From assembly GCA_943704425.1 (NCBI GenBank), contig CALSCP010001656.1:88761-140404 (forward strand): a stretch of DNA of 51,644 nt, written 5' to 3'. Below the pieces are notes generated by a model that ran no database searches, had not been told where the DNA came from, and saw nothing but the letters and a program-made list of their open reading frames with translations. Below, piece by piece: positions 31,639-41,670 of the stretch; position 1 is the stretch's first letter, and each line of letters begins with the position of its first letter. This stretch comes from Ministeria vibrans ATCC 50519 (taxonomy: Eukaryota; Opisthokonta; Filasterea). A program made the translations under genes and the position numbers.

Positions 31639-34371
31639 ATGGGTCATCTCTACCGCTCCGTATGGCTCCCACATCAGTCATCCTTTGCTCACTTTTGTCT
31701 CCCGTTCGCCCTGTAGGAGGAGATGTCCCGCGTCGAGCTGTACCTGCAGACAGACGAAGCATATCAGTGTGCCCGAGAGATTGGGCATCTGGGGATGGTC
31801 GCTTTTGACGATGTACGATGTTTCTTTCTTTTTTTTTTTTCGCTTTCTTTTTTCGCTCCTCTCTCTCTTCTCTCTATCTCCTTCGCCAGACTCCTTTTTC
31901 TGCCGAATTGGAGCGCATCTTGTTCACTTCTGTATTCCAAGGCGCCTCCCCCACCCCTTTGAATGGCTCTTTTACGATTTTTTGAAACCCCAAATCCTCT
32001 CACATTTGTCTCTCTCCTCTCCCTCCCTCCCTCTCTTTTGTTCCCAGATGAACCCAGACGTGTCGGCGTTCCAACGGCGCTTTGTAGGCGAAGTGAGGAG
32101 ATGCGATGAAATGGACCGCAAGCTTCGATTCTTCAATTCTCAGCTTGAGGCGGTAAAACGCAATGGATGACAACACAGATCAACAGATGCACTGATAAAA
32201 TGTAACACAATATGCCAGGAGAACATCGGGGTCAGCGGCACAATTGCGACTTCGAACTCGGTAAGTGCGGACGCGCGCGACATGGACGACCTCGAGACGC
32301 AGTTTGACATGATGGACTCGGAATTGCGGGAGATGAACCGAAACGAAGATTCGCTGCGACGCGACCTGCTTCGACTGGTCGAGATGAACTACATCTTGCA
32401 GCTTACGGCAACGTTTTTTGCGGAGGCCGAGGCGCGCGTGACCGAGGAGCCCAGCGAGGACGTCGAGAGTGGCAACGTGCATTTGTCATTTGTGACGGGT
32501 GTCATCAACCGGTCGTTGTGGCAAGCATTTGAGCGTATCATGTGGCGTGTGAGTCGCGGCAATGTATTCCTGCGCATGGCGGACATTGATGAGCCTCTGC
32601 GTGATCTCAAGACGCAAAAGAACGTCTCCAAGGCGGTTTTCATTGCCTTCTTTCATGGTGCGCAGCTGCAGCACCGCGTCCATCGCATCTGCGAGGCCTT
32701 CGACGCGTCTCTCTACCCGTGCCCGGCCACGGCGGATAAGCGCTCGGACGCTACCGCCAAGGTTGCGGACAACATCCAGGAGCACCAGAGTGTGCTCACC
32801 AAAACAGCGTTTCATCGGCTGCGAGTCCTCCGCACCGTTGCCGAGCACATTGACACTTGGCAGATCAAGGTCCTTCAGCTCAAGCGTGTCTACTCCATCC
32901 TCAACAATTTCCGCTCTGACTCGGGCCAGAAGTTTTTTGTCGGTGAAGGCTGGGTGCCTACCTTTGCCCTTGACAAGGTGAAAAAGAAAAAAGAATTTTT
33001 TTAATTTTTTTTGTCATGAATCTTATTAAATTTTACTTTTAACTGAATCTTCGACTGTTGTTTTAGGTACGAGCTGCATTGCGTCGGGCGCAGGCACTCG
33101 ACAGCGCTGGAGGAGATGCCGGAAGTGGCAGTGGCGAAGGGGGACACTCGATGTTGCGCACTATTTCCGCCAGCACCAAACCGCCCACGTATCACCAAGT
33201 GAACAAGTTTACGCGAGGCTTTCAGCAGATTGTCGATGCGTACGGTGTTGCATCGTACCGCGAAGTCAACCCAGGCCTCTTCACCATCATCACATTCCCT
33301 TTCCTCTTTGGCGTCATGTTCGGCGACATTGGTCACGGTATTATCATGGCTCTCTTTGCCTTTTACCTTTGCTACAAAGAAAAACAGGTAGTGCGTTTTG
33401 TGATGTGCACTCGTGTAAAAATCGCGACCTTGCTGACACTCCCTCGCTTTTTTTTTTTCTAGTTCCAAGGATGGAAGGGCGGCGGAGAGATCTTCAATAC
33501 GATTTTCGGCGGGCGCTACATCATTTTACTGATGGGTATCTTCTCCATCTACACCGGCTTTGTCTACAACGACCTTTTCAGCAAGTCTATTAATCTGTTT
33601 GGCTCGTCGTGGGACCTCAAGCTGCCCATTGAGGGCTCGTCCGAATCCCTCGACCCCGACCCCATCTCCAAGGGCGGCGACTTTTCTGGCAGTCCCTATG
33701 TCTTTGGCATCGATCCCATGTGGAGTCTTGCTTCGAACAAACTCACCTTCATCAACTCGTAAGGCGAGAGAACGCTGCTTGAAAACGAAGCGCGTTCCTC
33801 ATCTCATTTCGTTCCCATCTCTCTTTCAGCTACAAAATGAAAATGTCCGTTGTGATTGGAGTCATCCACATGACGTTTGGCGTGGTCCTGTCCTGTTTCA
33901 ACCACATCTACTTCAAAAACTACATTTCCATTGTGGCTGAGTTTATCCCGGGCGTACGTTTTAATTTTTTTGTGTTTTGTCTTTCTATTTTTTTCCGTTT
34001 TGTTCTTTGTTTGTTTGTTGTTTGTTGTTTTTTTCTTTTCTTTTTTGTGTTTTACTCATGTCTCCATCTGTAGCTTCTTTTCCTCGAGTGCATCTTTGGT
34101 TACCTTGTTTTTCTCATCATTTTCAAATGGGTCAACTACTATGCCCATGGCAACGCTCCTTCGCTGCTCATCACCCTCATCAACATGTTTCTCAAGCCAG
34201 GTATCGAACCACGAATCAGCTGACCACACTTCATTTCTTAGGCATATTATTATGTTATTTATTATTATGTTGTCATTATAAATTAGTTTCAATTGTAGTA
34301 TTAATTTGTTTGTTGTCGTTGTTATTGTAATAAGTTTTATAATAATAACAATTATTATTATTAATTTAATA

Positions 34372-34457
<86 letters not shown>

Positions 34458-35235
34458 ACCTTTTATTTTTAGGCAAAATTGCAAAAGAAGACGAGCTGTT
34501 TAGCGGACAGTCATCGATCCAAACGGCGCTCGTGTTGATCGCCGTTGCGTGCGTTCCCGTTATGCTACTGCTCAAGCCCTTTTGGTTGCGTCGTAAGCAC
34601 CGCCTTGAAGTGGAGCGCAAGTTGGGGCCCAAGGCACAGTCGCGTGCCGGCGGCTATGTGTCGCTGCCCACGCATGAACCCATCAACAGCGACGCCGGTG
34701 ACTTTGACGTGGAGTCGCGACTCATTGACGACGATGCCGTTGCCGTCACGCCTGGTGCTAATGTCACCGACTCACACGGTCATGGTAGTGGTCATTTTGA
34801 CTTTGGTGAAATCTTTGTTCATCAGGTACGACGCTTTTTATTATTATCTTATTTTTATAATACGTCTTATTATTGCTGTTGTATCTTTTTTTCTCGTTCA
34901 AAAAGTGCATCCATACGATTGAGTTCTGCCTCGGTTGCATTTCCAACACTGCATCGTACTTGCGACTGTGGGCCCTATCGCTGGCGCACGCTGAGCTTAG
35001 CGAAGTGCTGTGGAACATGGTCCTCAAAATGGGTCTCAAGGGCAACGTTGCTGTTCTGTTTTTTGCTTGGGGCTTCTGGGCGGTGCTCACGGTCGCTGTG
35101 CTTCTCATCATGGAGGGCCTCAGTGCGTTTTTGCACGCACTGCGTCTTCATTGGGTTGAGTTTCAAAACAAATTTTACGAGGGTGACGGCAGGCGCTTTG
35201 TTCCCTTCTCCTTTGTTGACGATGACGACGAGTAA
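31639..35235 (+). CDS. ATP6V0A: V-type H+-ATPase 100-kDa subunit a
   Basis: Membrane stator subunit of the vacuolar proton pump, 843 aa. Exons: 31639-31659, 31717-31812, 32048-32152, 32219-32977, 33067-33387, 33463-33758, 33830-33953, 34074-34200, 34473-34825, 34906-35235. The first coding exon is only 21 nt (MGHLYRS), joining [18 protein letters not shown]. The cytosolic half carries [19 protein letters not shown] and EMDRKLRF. The membrane half carries [49 protein letters not shown] and the key [18 protein letters not shown] with the essential Arg of proton translocation. The ends [10 protein letters not shown] plus acidic tail are typical. A (TTA)n tract of ~90 bp fills intron 8. Confidence 0.97.
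34366..34455. repeat. (TTA)n trinucleotide repeat in V-ATPase intron 8
   Basis: Some 28 consecutive ATT units between the exons ending at 34200 and starting at 34473. It creates fake poly-Ile and poly-Asn ORFs on both strands. Confidence 0.95.
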
Positions 35236-35694
35236 ACAAAAATTAATTCTTTTTTTCAACACATTCTATCTATCGCTTTCATTGATTCGAAGGTGGGTAA
35301 GACGAAAGTGACCCTGACGAAGTCCTTCAGGTTTAACTTGAAGAGCCCGATAATAAATATAAAAAATTGATAAGAAAATGAATAAAATCTAATATTAAAA
35401 GAACAAAGTGAAGTAATACAATACGTCCGCCATAGAGATCATAAGTTTTTTTTGTTTGTTCAGTTTTGAACGATCGATTCTCTAATACTTTTGGACAGCT
35501 TATCAGAGCTCTAAGCTCCCACTGCCCACTGGGAGTATGGCATACCATTGCGGTGAGAACCTCACTGGATAGCGATTGCACTCGTGCTTTTGTTGTGATT
35601 GTATGGAGAATATAATAAGAATAATTATTAGTATTCATTTTGGATACTTTTTTCAGACTTGAGTTAGTTGCTCGTGCACAATAAGCACATTGTC
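35236..35694. other. Intergenic, no gene seen
   Basis: AT-rich. Contains one copy of a ~38-bp dispersed repeat (35561-35600) and a small inverted repeat CTCCCA..TGGGAG near 35514-35533. A TTTTTTCAG before 35657 could be a splice acceptor for a non-coding first exon of the next gene. Confidence 0.35.
35561..35600 (+). repeat. Short dispersed repeat, copy 1
   Basis: CTGGATAGCGATTGC-W-CTCGTGCTTTTGTTG is shared, with one internal difference, with 38229-38262 in intron 2 of the next gene. Confidence 0.6.
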
Positions 35695-38600
35695 ATGTGG
35701 GTGGTTGCATTTCTGTGCGCCCTTATGGTGGCAACGCCCGGGACGGTTGTTGCATCGTCTCGATCGCAAATGTCCACCAACTCCCTCGGCTCAATTGTCA
35801 TCGAGCCGCAGAGCGGAAGCGTGGTTGTGTCAGGCAATCTTACTGTCAACGGAACCCTCTTCACTGCGCATCTTTCTGATGCGTACATCCAACAAACTGT
35901 GTTTTCGATTCTGCGGTTAGTACCACGAAAATATAATAATAACACGAAGAAAGAACATCGGTCGCTTATGGTCGCCCCCTGTCACTGTAGGACCAAGTAT
36001 CCATGCTACTCGTCCCCTTGCCAGAACGGCGCTCTCTGCCACGAGGCGAATGAGTCATTTCAGTGCCAATGTCTTGATGGATTCAGCGGCACCACTTGCG
36101 ACGTTGCTCTCGATCGATGCGCATCGTCTCCCTGCCTCAACGGCGCTGCGTGCCATTCCTACGTGCTGGCTGCAGGCTGCAGTGCGTCAGTGATGGCAAA
36201 TTGTAGCTGTGCAGCGGGCTTCACGGGTGCGCTGTGCGAGTCGCCGCTGGACGCATGTCTCTCGTCGCCTTGCCGACAGGGCGCTCAATGCATTGTCATC
36301 GAGAGCATTGCCTCCTACCACTGTATCTGTCCCACCGGCTATACCGGTGCGCAGTGTGACGTGATTGTCGATCCGTGCGAGTCGTCGCCATGTCGAAACG
36401 GCGGTGCATGTAGCAGCGTCACCACAGGCGCTGTGCCAGGCTGGACCTACAGCTGCGTGTGCACCGCCACCGGCTACCATGGCGACACATGTGCTCTTCC
36501 CCTTGGATGCACTGTCAGCGAATGGACGAGCTGGTCGTGTAACGCCACGTGTGGCACGGGTACACAGGTGCGCTCGCGACAGTACGTTGAGGAGCCTTGC
36601 TTCGCCATTGGTGACCTGCCCGACAACGAGCCGGGCCAAGAGACAGCACTCTGCACAAGATACGAGGCGTGTTCTATCGGCCAAACATGTGCCCTCTCGC
36701 AGTGGTCCTCTTGGTCGTCTTGCGACGCCTCCATTTGTGAGAAGTTGCGCACTCGCGTCGTCGATTCGCCAGGCGTGGATTGCCAGGGCGCGCCTCTTCG
36801 CCAGCGCACTCTCTGTTCCGGTTCGTGTCTACAGTGCCCTACCAGTGGCACGATTGTCGTCAGTGAGAACAGCGCCTACACCTTTCCCAACATTTCTTGT
36901 CCCCACTTGGTCGGTGATCTGGTGGTCGAAGGAACTTTCACAAGCGACATTAAGAGTGCCTTTCCGTCCGCCCTCGTTGCCTTTCTTCGTGCACTCCGTA
37001 AGATCACAGGCAGCCTTACAATCCGCCAAACAAACTTTCCAAGACTCTCCCTCTTGTCAAACCTGCTCTTTGTTAACGGCTCGCTCACCATCACGTCGAA
37101 CCCGTTGCTCGCGTCGCTGGCCGGACTCGACGAGCTTTCATTGCTCGCCGGCTCACTCACTCTCGCCGACAATCCGTTGTTAGTCTCAGTCGACTCCCTC
37201 GCCTCCCTACGACACACCACGGACATGCATGTGGGCAGCCGTTCTGTTCGAATCCACCTTGTCAACCTGCCCAGCCTTTGGCCGCTGCGCTCTCTCACAT
37301 GGTCATCTCTCGACGCGGTTTCCGTCGAATGTGATACTCTCGGCTCCTTTGACTTTCTCAATGCTACCTCATCGTTTGCTGGTAGTCTGTCTCTCTCGCG
37401 TGGCCTTGTCGACACACTCGAGGACCTCTCCGGCATCGCGACAGTTGCCGGCAACTTCACGATCGCCCACTTGGCCTATCTAAAGCGCATTGACCACCTT
37501 GCGGTCACTCAAGTGATGGGCGTGTGTGTGTTCCAAAACAACACCATAGAGCAATTCAGCGTACCGTTCGAGTCGGTTACCACTGCTGCTGGCTATCTTG
37601 TCGAGGAAAACACCTTTGGCGGTGCCGGGATGCCTTTTCAAGTGCCCTTCATAGACATGTCGAATCTGCCTGCGCAAGGAATGTCTATCCGAAACAACAG
37701 CTTTTTGGCTGGGCAGCTGTGGCACCTTTTGTTCACGCCAGGACCTCCTCCCAATAACGCTCAGTTGCCCTCGGCTCCCATCAGCATCGTGGGCAACAAT
37801 GGCCTCCACCATCTTACGTATTCCCCGCCATTTGCTTTTCACGCCGTTTCCACCCTCGACATCTCAAGCAACCCTTCCCTTGTCGAGGTGGAACTGACCA
37901 ACCCAACGCCTGGCCAGGCATCCGTCCAGTCGCTCACTATTCGCGACAACGACATGCTCAACTCTCTTGCCCCCGACAGCTCCTTCTCCGTCCCTGACAC
38001 GGCTACCTTTGAGTCATGCCCCCAACTCAGCGTCGCCCAAGTCAACCGCCTTACAGACGTGGGAACTCTTCACATCGTTGAGATGGTGCTTTTCCAGGGC
38101 TCCACAACCTCGCTGACGACTACAGTCACCCATCTTGTGGTAAGAAAACAATATTAATTTATTATTAATTGTCTTATTATTATTATTATTATTATCATTA
38201 TTTTATTACTATTATTACGATTGCCTCTCTGGATAGCGATTGCTCTCGTGCTTTTGTTGCTGATTTATTATTATTATTATTTGTTATTATTATTATTGTT
38301 ATTTTATTATTATTATTATTTAGATTGGAGACAGCATTAGTGCAGCCGTTCTGCAAAATGTGCCAACAGTTTCTTTGCAATCGGTAACCTACAGCGGGCC
38401 CATGGTGACGACAATCCAACAATCGCCGTTGCTGACAAACAATAATAACATTGAGCTCACCATTGCTAACACAAACATTGCCGGCTCGCTGAACATGGAC
38501 TGGCTAACGACAATCAAGTCGCTCGACGTGTCTCATAACCCAACACTGACTCACCTGAGTCTGGCCGGTCTTGTCAGCGCCGATACGAATTTTAATATAA

Positions 38601-39217
38601 CCTTTTCTTGGAACGCTAACCTCATTGACGTGCGCATGAATGCCTTCAAGCATGCCAATGCTGTCGTCTACGCACACAACCCAAGCCTGCACGACCTTGC
38701 TCATGTTGATCCCACCTGCTACGTGAATTTGCTTTACGTCGAAGACTGTGCCTTTACCAACCTCAACGAATGGGACGAATGCTACATCCAGTCACTCATC
38801 CTTGTCGACCTACCTCAGTTTGAACAGTTCAATGCATTCATTGATCTTCCACCGGACATGACCAATCTCGTGCTGCACAACCTCCCTAAGGCGTCGTTTG
38901 ACCTCGATGGACACTCGACCAATTCGCTGCTTGCGGGCATCAAGACCCTGGTGAACCTGTCTATACGCAACTGCACGTCGACCACGACGTTCTTCAAGTG
39001 CTTTTATGAGCTCACCACTATCACGGGAACCTTCACATTTGTAGACAACGGTTTTCATGGAGTTGACCCGAAGTCATTTGAAAAGCTCACGTACGCAAAT
39101 GATTTGTACTGGGACTCGCCAAATACTCCCATATGCATCTCGATGTCTGACAAGCTCTACAACATTCGAAACAATCAAGGAGATATAGTCACCAGCACGA
39201 CGCTATGGAGTTGTTGA
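35695..39217 (+). CDS. Secreted EGF / thrombospondin-1 / receptor-L-domain protein
   Basis: Predicted 1087 aa. Exons 35695-35915, 35991-38139, 38324-39217. Signal peptide MWVVAFLCALMVATPGTVVA. After residue ~75 there are four EGF-like repeats (SSPCQNGALCHEANESFQCQ, SSPCLNGAACHSY, SSPCRQGAQC, SSPCRNGGACSSV). Two TSP1-like modules follow (CTVSEWTSWSCNATCGTG; CALSQWSSWSSCDASICE). The remaining ~650 residues are receptor-L-domain-like leucine-rich beta-helix turns (GSLTITSNPLLASLAGLDEL; GSLTLADNPLLVSVDSLASL; SLDVSHNPTLTHLSLAGL). There is no C-terminal membrane helix, so a secreted or matrix adhesion protein is likely. Intron 1 is 75 nt, in frame and stop-free, so its retention would also be translatable. 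The last intron is full of (TTA)n. Confidence 0.82.
38170..38320. repeat. (ATT)n-rich intron with second dispersed-repeat copy
   Basis: Intron 2 of the EGF/TSP1 gene: two ATT-repeat blocks flank 38225-38262, which matches 35561-35600. Confidence 0.8.
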
Positions 39218-39397
39218 TGATTGACGACTTTTAATTGTATACATTGATAAGAATAGTAATAATAATTATTATTATTATTATTATTATTATAATTTTTAAT
39301 TATTTTATTATTATTATTATTACAATCCCATTAATCTTATTAAAATATAATTATTATTAATAATTATTTTAATAATAATAATAATAATCCAATTTCT

Positions 39398-39490
39398 CAG
39401 GGCCGGTCGGAGCGTAGTGCCCGAACTTGTTACACTCGCTACAACGACCGCGGCGCTTTAGAGGGCGGTTAGTGTCGGTTTCCTCTTCCT
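39398..39490 (-). pseudogene. Zinc-knuckle coding relic
   Basis: Minus-strand translation gives RPLKRRGRCSECNKFGHYAP. This is a CX2CX4H zinc knuckle with the last Cys position reading Gly (GGC instead of TGC). The basic lead-in and acidic upstream residues resemble the knuckle of transposase or retroelement Gag-like proteins. It is only about 30 codons long and flanked by AT repeats, so it is likely the remnant of a mobile element. Confidence 0.35.
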
Positions 39491-39535
39491 CTTCCTCCTC
39501 CCCTTACTCATCATTATCATCATCACCATCAATAA

Positions 39536-39561
39536 TAATAATATTATTAATAATAATAATA

Positions 39562-39608
<47 letters not shown>
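39536..39608. repeat. (ATT)n trinucleotide repeat
   Basis: About 20 ATT units after a TAATAATAAT lead-in. Confidence 0.9.
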
Positions 39609-40072
39609 CAAAGTTATGGTCGTTTGAAAAACACCGCGTTCTAATCAGGCAGGAGACTGATCAAAAAAAACTATGGAAATATTTTTATTGTTATTCTGCT
39701 ATTGTTCGATAGGAGTTTGATATCGAGTATTTGTCCTGGGCCTGATCTTCCATAGCGTTTTTTTCACTTTCTTTTGCATCACCCATTTTGGTGCAGAATT
39801 TCCACTTTTCTCTTGCGTTCCAAAATACCCTCTTAATAACAAGCAATAACAAATCACAAGTTTCAAAAAAAAATTACTATAATTATCGAGTTTTTTTTTG
39901 ATAAATCTTTTTTAATCAGTCTCAGGCTAGTAATAAGAGGTCACCGACTTTTTTTTCGTCGCTGTGGTGAGTGTAGTATCAATTTTCATTTTGGATATAT
40001 CGCCAACAAATTCTGACAGGAAAGAGCGAATCGTTATCGCGTGCGTCCCCCTCCCGCACCCCCCCCTCCCCC

Positions 40073-40082
40073 NNNNNNNNNN
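40073..40082. other. Assembly gap (10 N) between C-rich and poly-A DNA
   Basis: Ten N between CCCCCCCTCCCCC and a 12-A run; true distance unknown. The adjoining sequences may not be contiguous in the genome. Confidence 0.99.
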
Positions 40083-40118
40083 AAAAAAAAAAAACGTAAT
40101 AATTAAAAAATTAAAAAG

Positions 40119-40189
40119 TGTCTGGACCGGGAATCGGACCCGGGTCGACCGCGTGGCAGGCGATCATCATACCACTAGACCACCCAGAC
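40119..40189 (-). tRNA. tRNA-Gly (anticodon GCC)
   Basis: Minus strand folds as a standard cloverleaf. Acceptor stem GTCTGGG pairs with TCCAGAC plus discriminator A. The D arm contains GGTCTAGTGG. The anticodon stem ATCGC/GCGGT closes the loop CTGCCAC (anticodon GCC). The T arm is CCGGG-TCCGATT-CCCGG. No intron. A TTTTT pol III terminator follows immediately. The internal B box GGGTCCGATTC departs from the usual GGTTCGATTC by one base. Confidence 0.93.
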
Positions 40190-40253
40190 AGTCATACATG
40201 CAGACCTTCGCGCTCAAATGTGGTACATAACCCTATCGTCAAATTGACCTAGC

Positions 40254-40275
40254 TTAGGGTTAGGGTTAGGGTTAG
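40254..40275 (+). repeat. Interstitial telomeric repeat (TTAGGG)3-4, tract 1
   Basis: Three perfect TTAGGG units plus TTAG, same orientation as tract 2. Confidence 0.9.
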
Positions 40276-40553
40276 ACGTTGTGTTTGTTTGTTTGGTCTT
40301 GTCTTTGTTATTGTAGCGTTTTGTGTTACTTTTGTGTGTGTGACTGTGTTGTTTTGTTAATGTTCGTGATTGTTTGTTTTTGATATTATGTGTGTTGTCT
40401 TGGATTTTGTTCTTTGGTGTTGCTTGTAGAATCCTCTTGTGTGTGTTTGTTTTTGATGTGTGTGTTGAGGATCGCGATGTATTCCGAGTGGGCCCCATAA
40501 GCTGCTTGAGTACGTGTTAAACGTCTGAATACAATCGTAAAGTTCATGTTTCG
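40276..40553 (+). other. GT-rich, strand-asymmetric segment between telomeric tracts
   Basis: Strongly T/G-rich on the plus strand (GTTTGTTTGGTCTTG, GTGTGTGACTGTG), with no supported ORF. Its bounds are the two TTAGGG tracts. Confidence 0.5.
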
Positions 40554-40576
40554 GTTAGGGTTAGGGTTAGGGTTAG
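40554..40576 (+). repeat. Interstitial telomeric repeat (TTAGGG)3-4, tract 2
   Basis: GGTTAGGG followed by two more TTAGGG and TTAG; ends 56 bp before the capsid-like relic. Confidence 0.9.
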
Positions 40577-40632
40577 TAGAGCCAAAATATTATAATGTTA
40601 CCCAGAAGTATAATTATAAATAATTATTATTA

Positions 40633-41660
40633 TGGCTGATTCAACAACATCTCGGCATCCCCCCAGCAACGGATCCAGCTACTCTCAGAATGAGGTGATT
40701 CGTTTTGAAATTCCAAGTCATTTAGACTATTTTTGTCCCTCAGAGTCAGATCTCGAACTAACCTGCAGTCTTTCAGACTCCGGAGCCACCTAGTTTTGAC
40801 GAAGAAGCGGGACCATTCGGATTGATTAAATCTATATTAGAGCTACCTGGAAATACAGTGACTGAGGAGCTACCGGATTGTTACCTCCTTGCTCAAAAAT
40901 TCGTGCGAGTGGCGGTACATTAAGTTTCAGAGCGCTACCCAGTGGAATGAGAGAGGAAGGACAAACTGCTCAAAAATTCACTCTCGATTTATCCATGATT
41001 AGTGGGTTCTGGTCCAAAAAATCATGTTTACCTATCAAGGAAGCACAAAACGGCGGATTAACGATGGAGATTGAGCTTAATCCAGTAAATACAGCTGTGA
41101 CCAAAGTTGGTTCAGGAACGCTCAGTAATATCTTCGTAATATCACTTATTCACTAACAAATGTCAATCTTGTTACTGTCAGTCAGCGTCTACCTTCGAAT
41201 TGGAAGGAGATTTTTACTGAAGAAACTGTTGATAAGATGTCTGCCGATGAAGGTGCTACAGTCAATTTCATCACAGCTCAACGAACACTCCATTCTGTTG
41301 GTTCCAGTATTATCACTCCGATTTTTGATTTGAGTTCAGCTTGTGCCCATCACAATTGTATTGGTCTCCTAACAATCCCAAAGCCTTCAGCAGCTCCCGT
41401 TGCAGATAGGACAAACAAATTATCAATTATTAGTGTCAAGGACGGAGCCACCAATGTTCATTGGAATATTAACAATGTGACGAGCGAGACCCTCACAGCG
41501 CATTAACAGAAGTAAAAATACCCTCAACTCCTAAACAGCGAAATATCTCACTTCATGAACACTGTGAAGTGACTTCTAACAGAGTATAAACAGCTTAACG
41601 CTGCTGAGAAGAAGTTTATTTATGGCCTTGCAGGGAAGGAAAACTCAAAAAATCTCATTG
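40633..41660 (+). pseudogene. Frame-broken virus-capsid-like relic (tentative)
   Basis: A run of coding-like pieces in changing frames. One ATG-started piece (40633-40791) stops at TAG. A second open stretch (about 40790-40920) ends at TAA. Two longer ones follow (40878-41156 and 41237-41506), then a tail to about 41660. Frame shifts and stops separate them and no GT-AG introns rescue all breaks. The composition (alternating hydrophobic beta-strand-like segments, few charged residues, a FEIP start) recalls structural proteins of non-enveloped viruses seen as endogenous copies in protist genomes. The assignment is an impression from pattern, not a recognised family. Its AT-content is higher than that of neighbouring genes. 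No repaired product is offered. Confidence 0.3.
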
Positions 41661-41670
41661 GAGAGCAGGT

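Larger units (their letters stand above)
39218..40118. other. AT-repeat-rich intergenic region
   Basis: ATT/TAA tracts at 39260-39320 and 39536-39608. A GC-richer island at 39398-39490 carries a zinc-knuckle relic. T-rich DNA leads up to a 10-N gap (40073-40082). No gene supported. Confidence 0.6.

Noticed and set aside
32258-32264. GTAAGT inside V-ATPase exon 4 as a splice donor
   Set aside because: The frame stays open and matches the family on both sides with no suitable acceptor; kept as coding.
34056-34632. Poly-Ile and poly-Asn ORFs
   Set aside because: Translation of the (TTA)n tract in a V-ATPase intron.
39964-40230. ORF spanning the second N gap and the tRNA
   Set aside because: Reads through N and the antisense of tRNA-Gly; not a gene.
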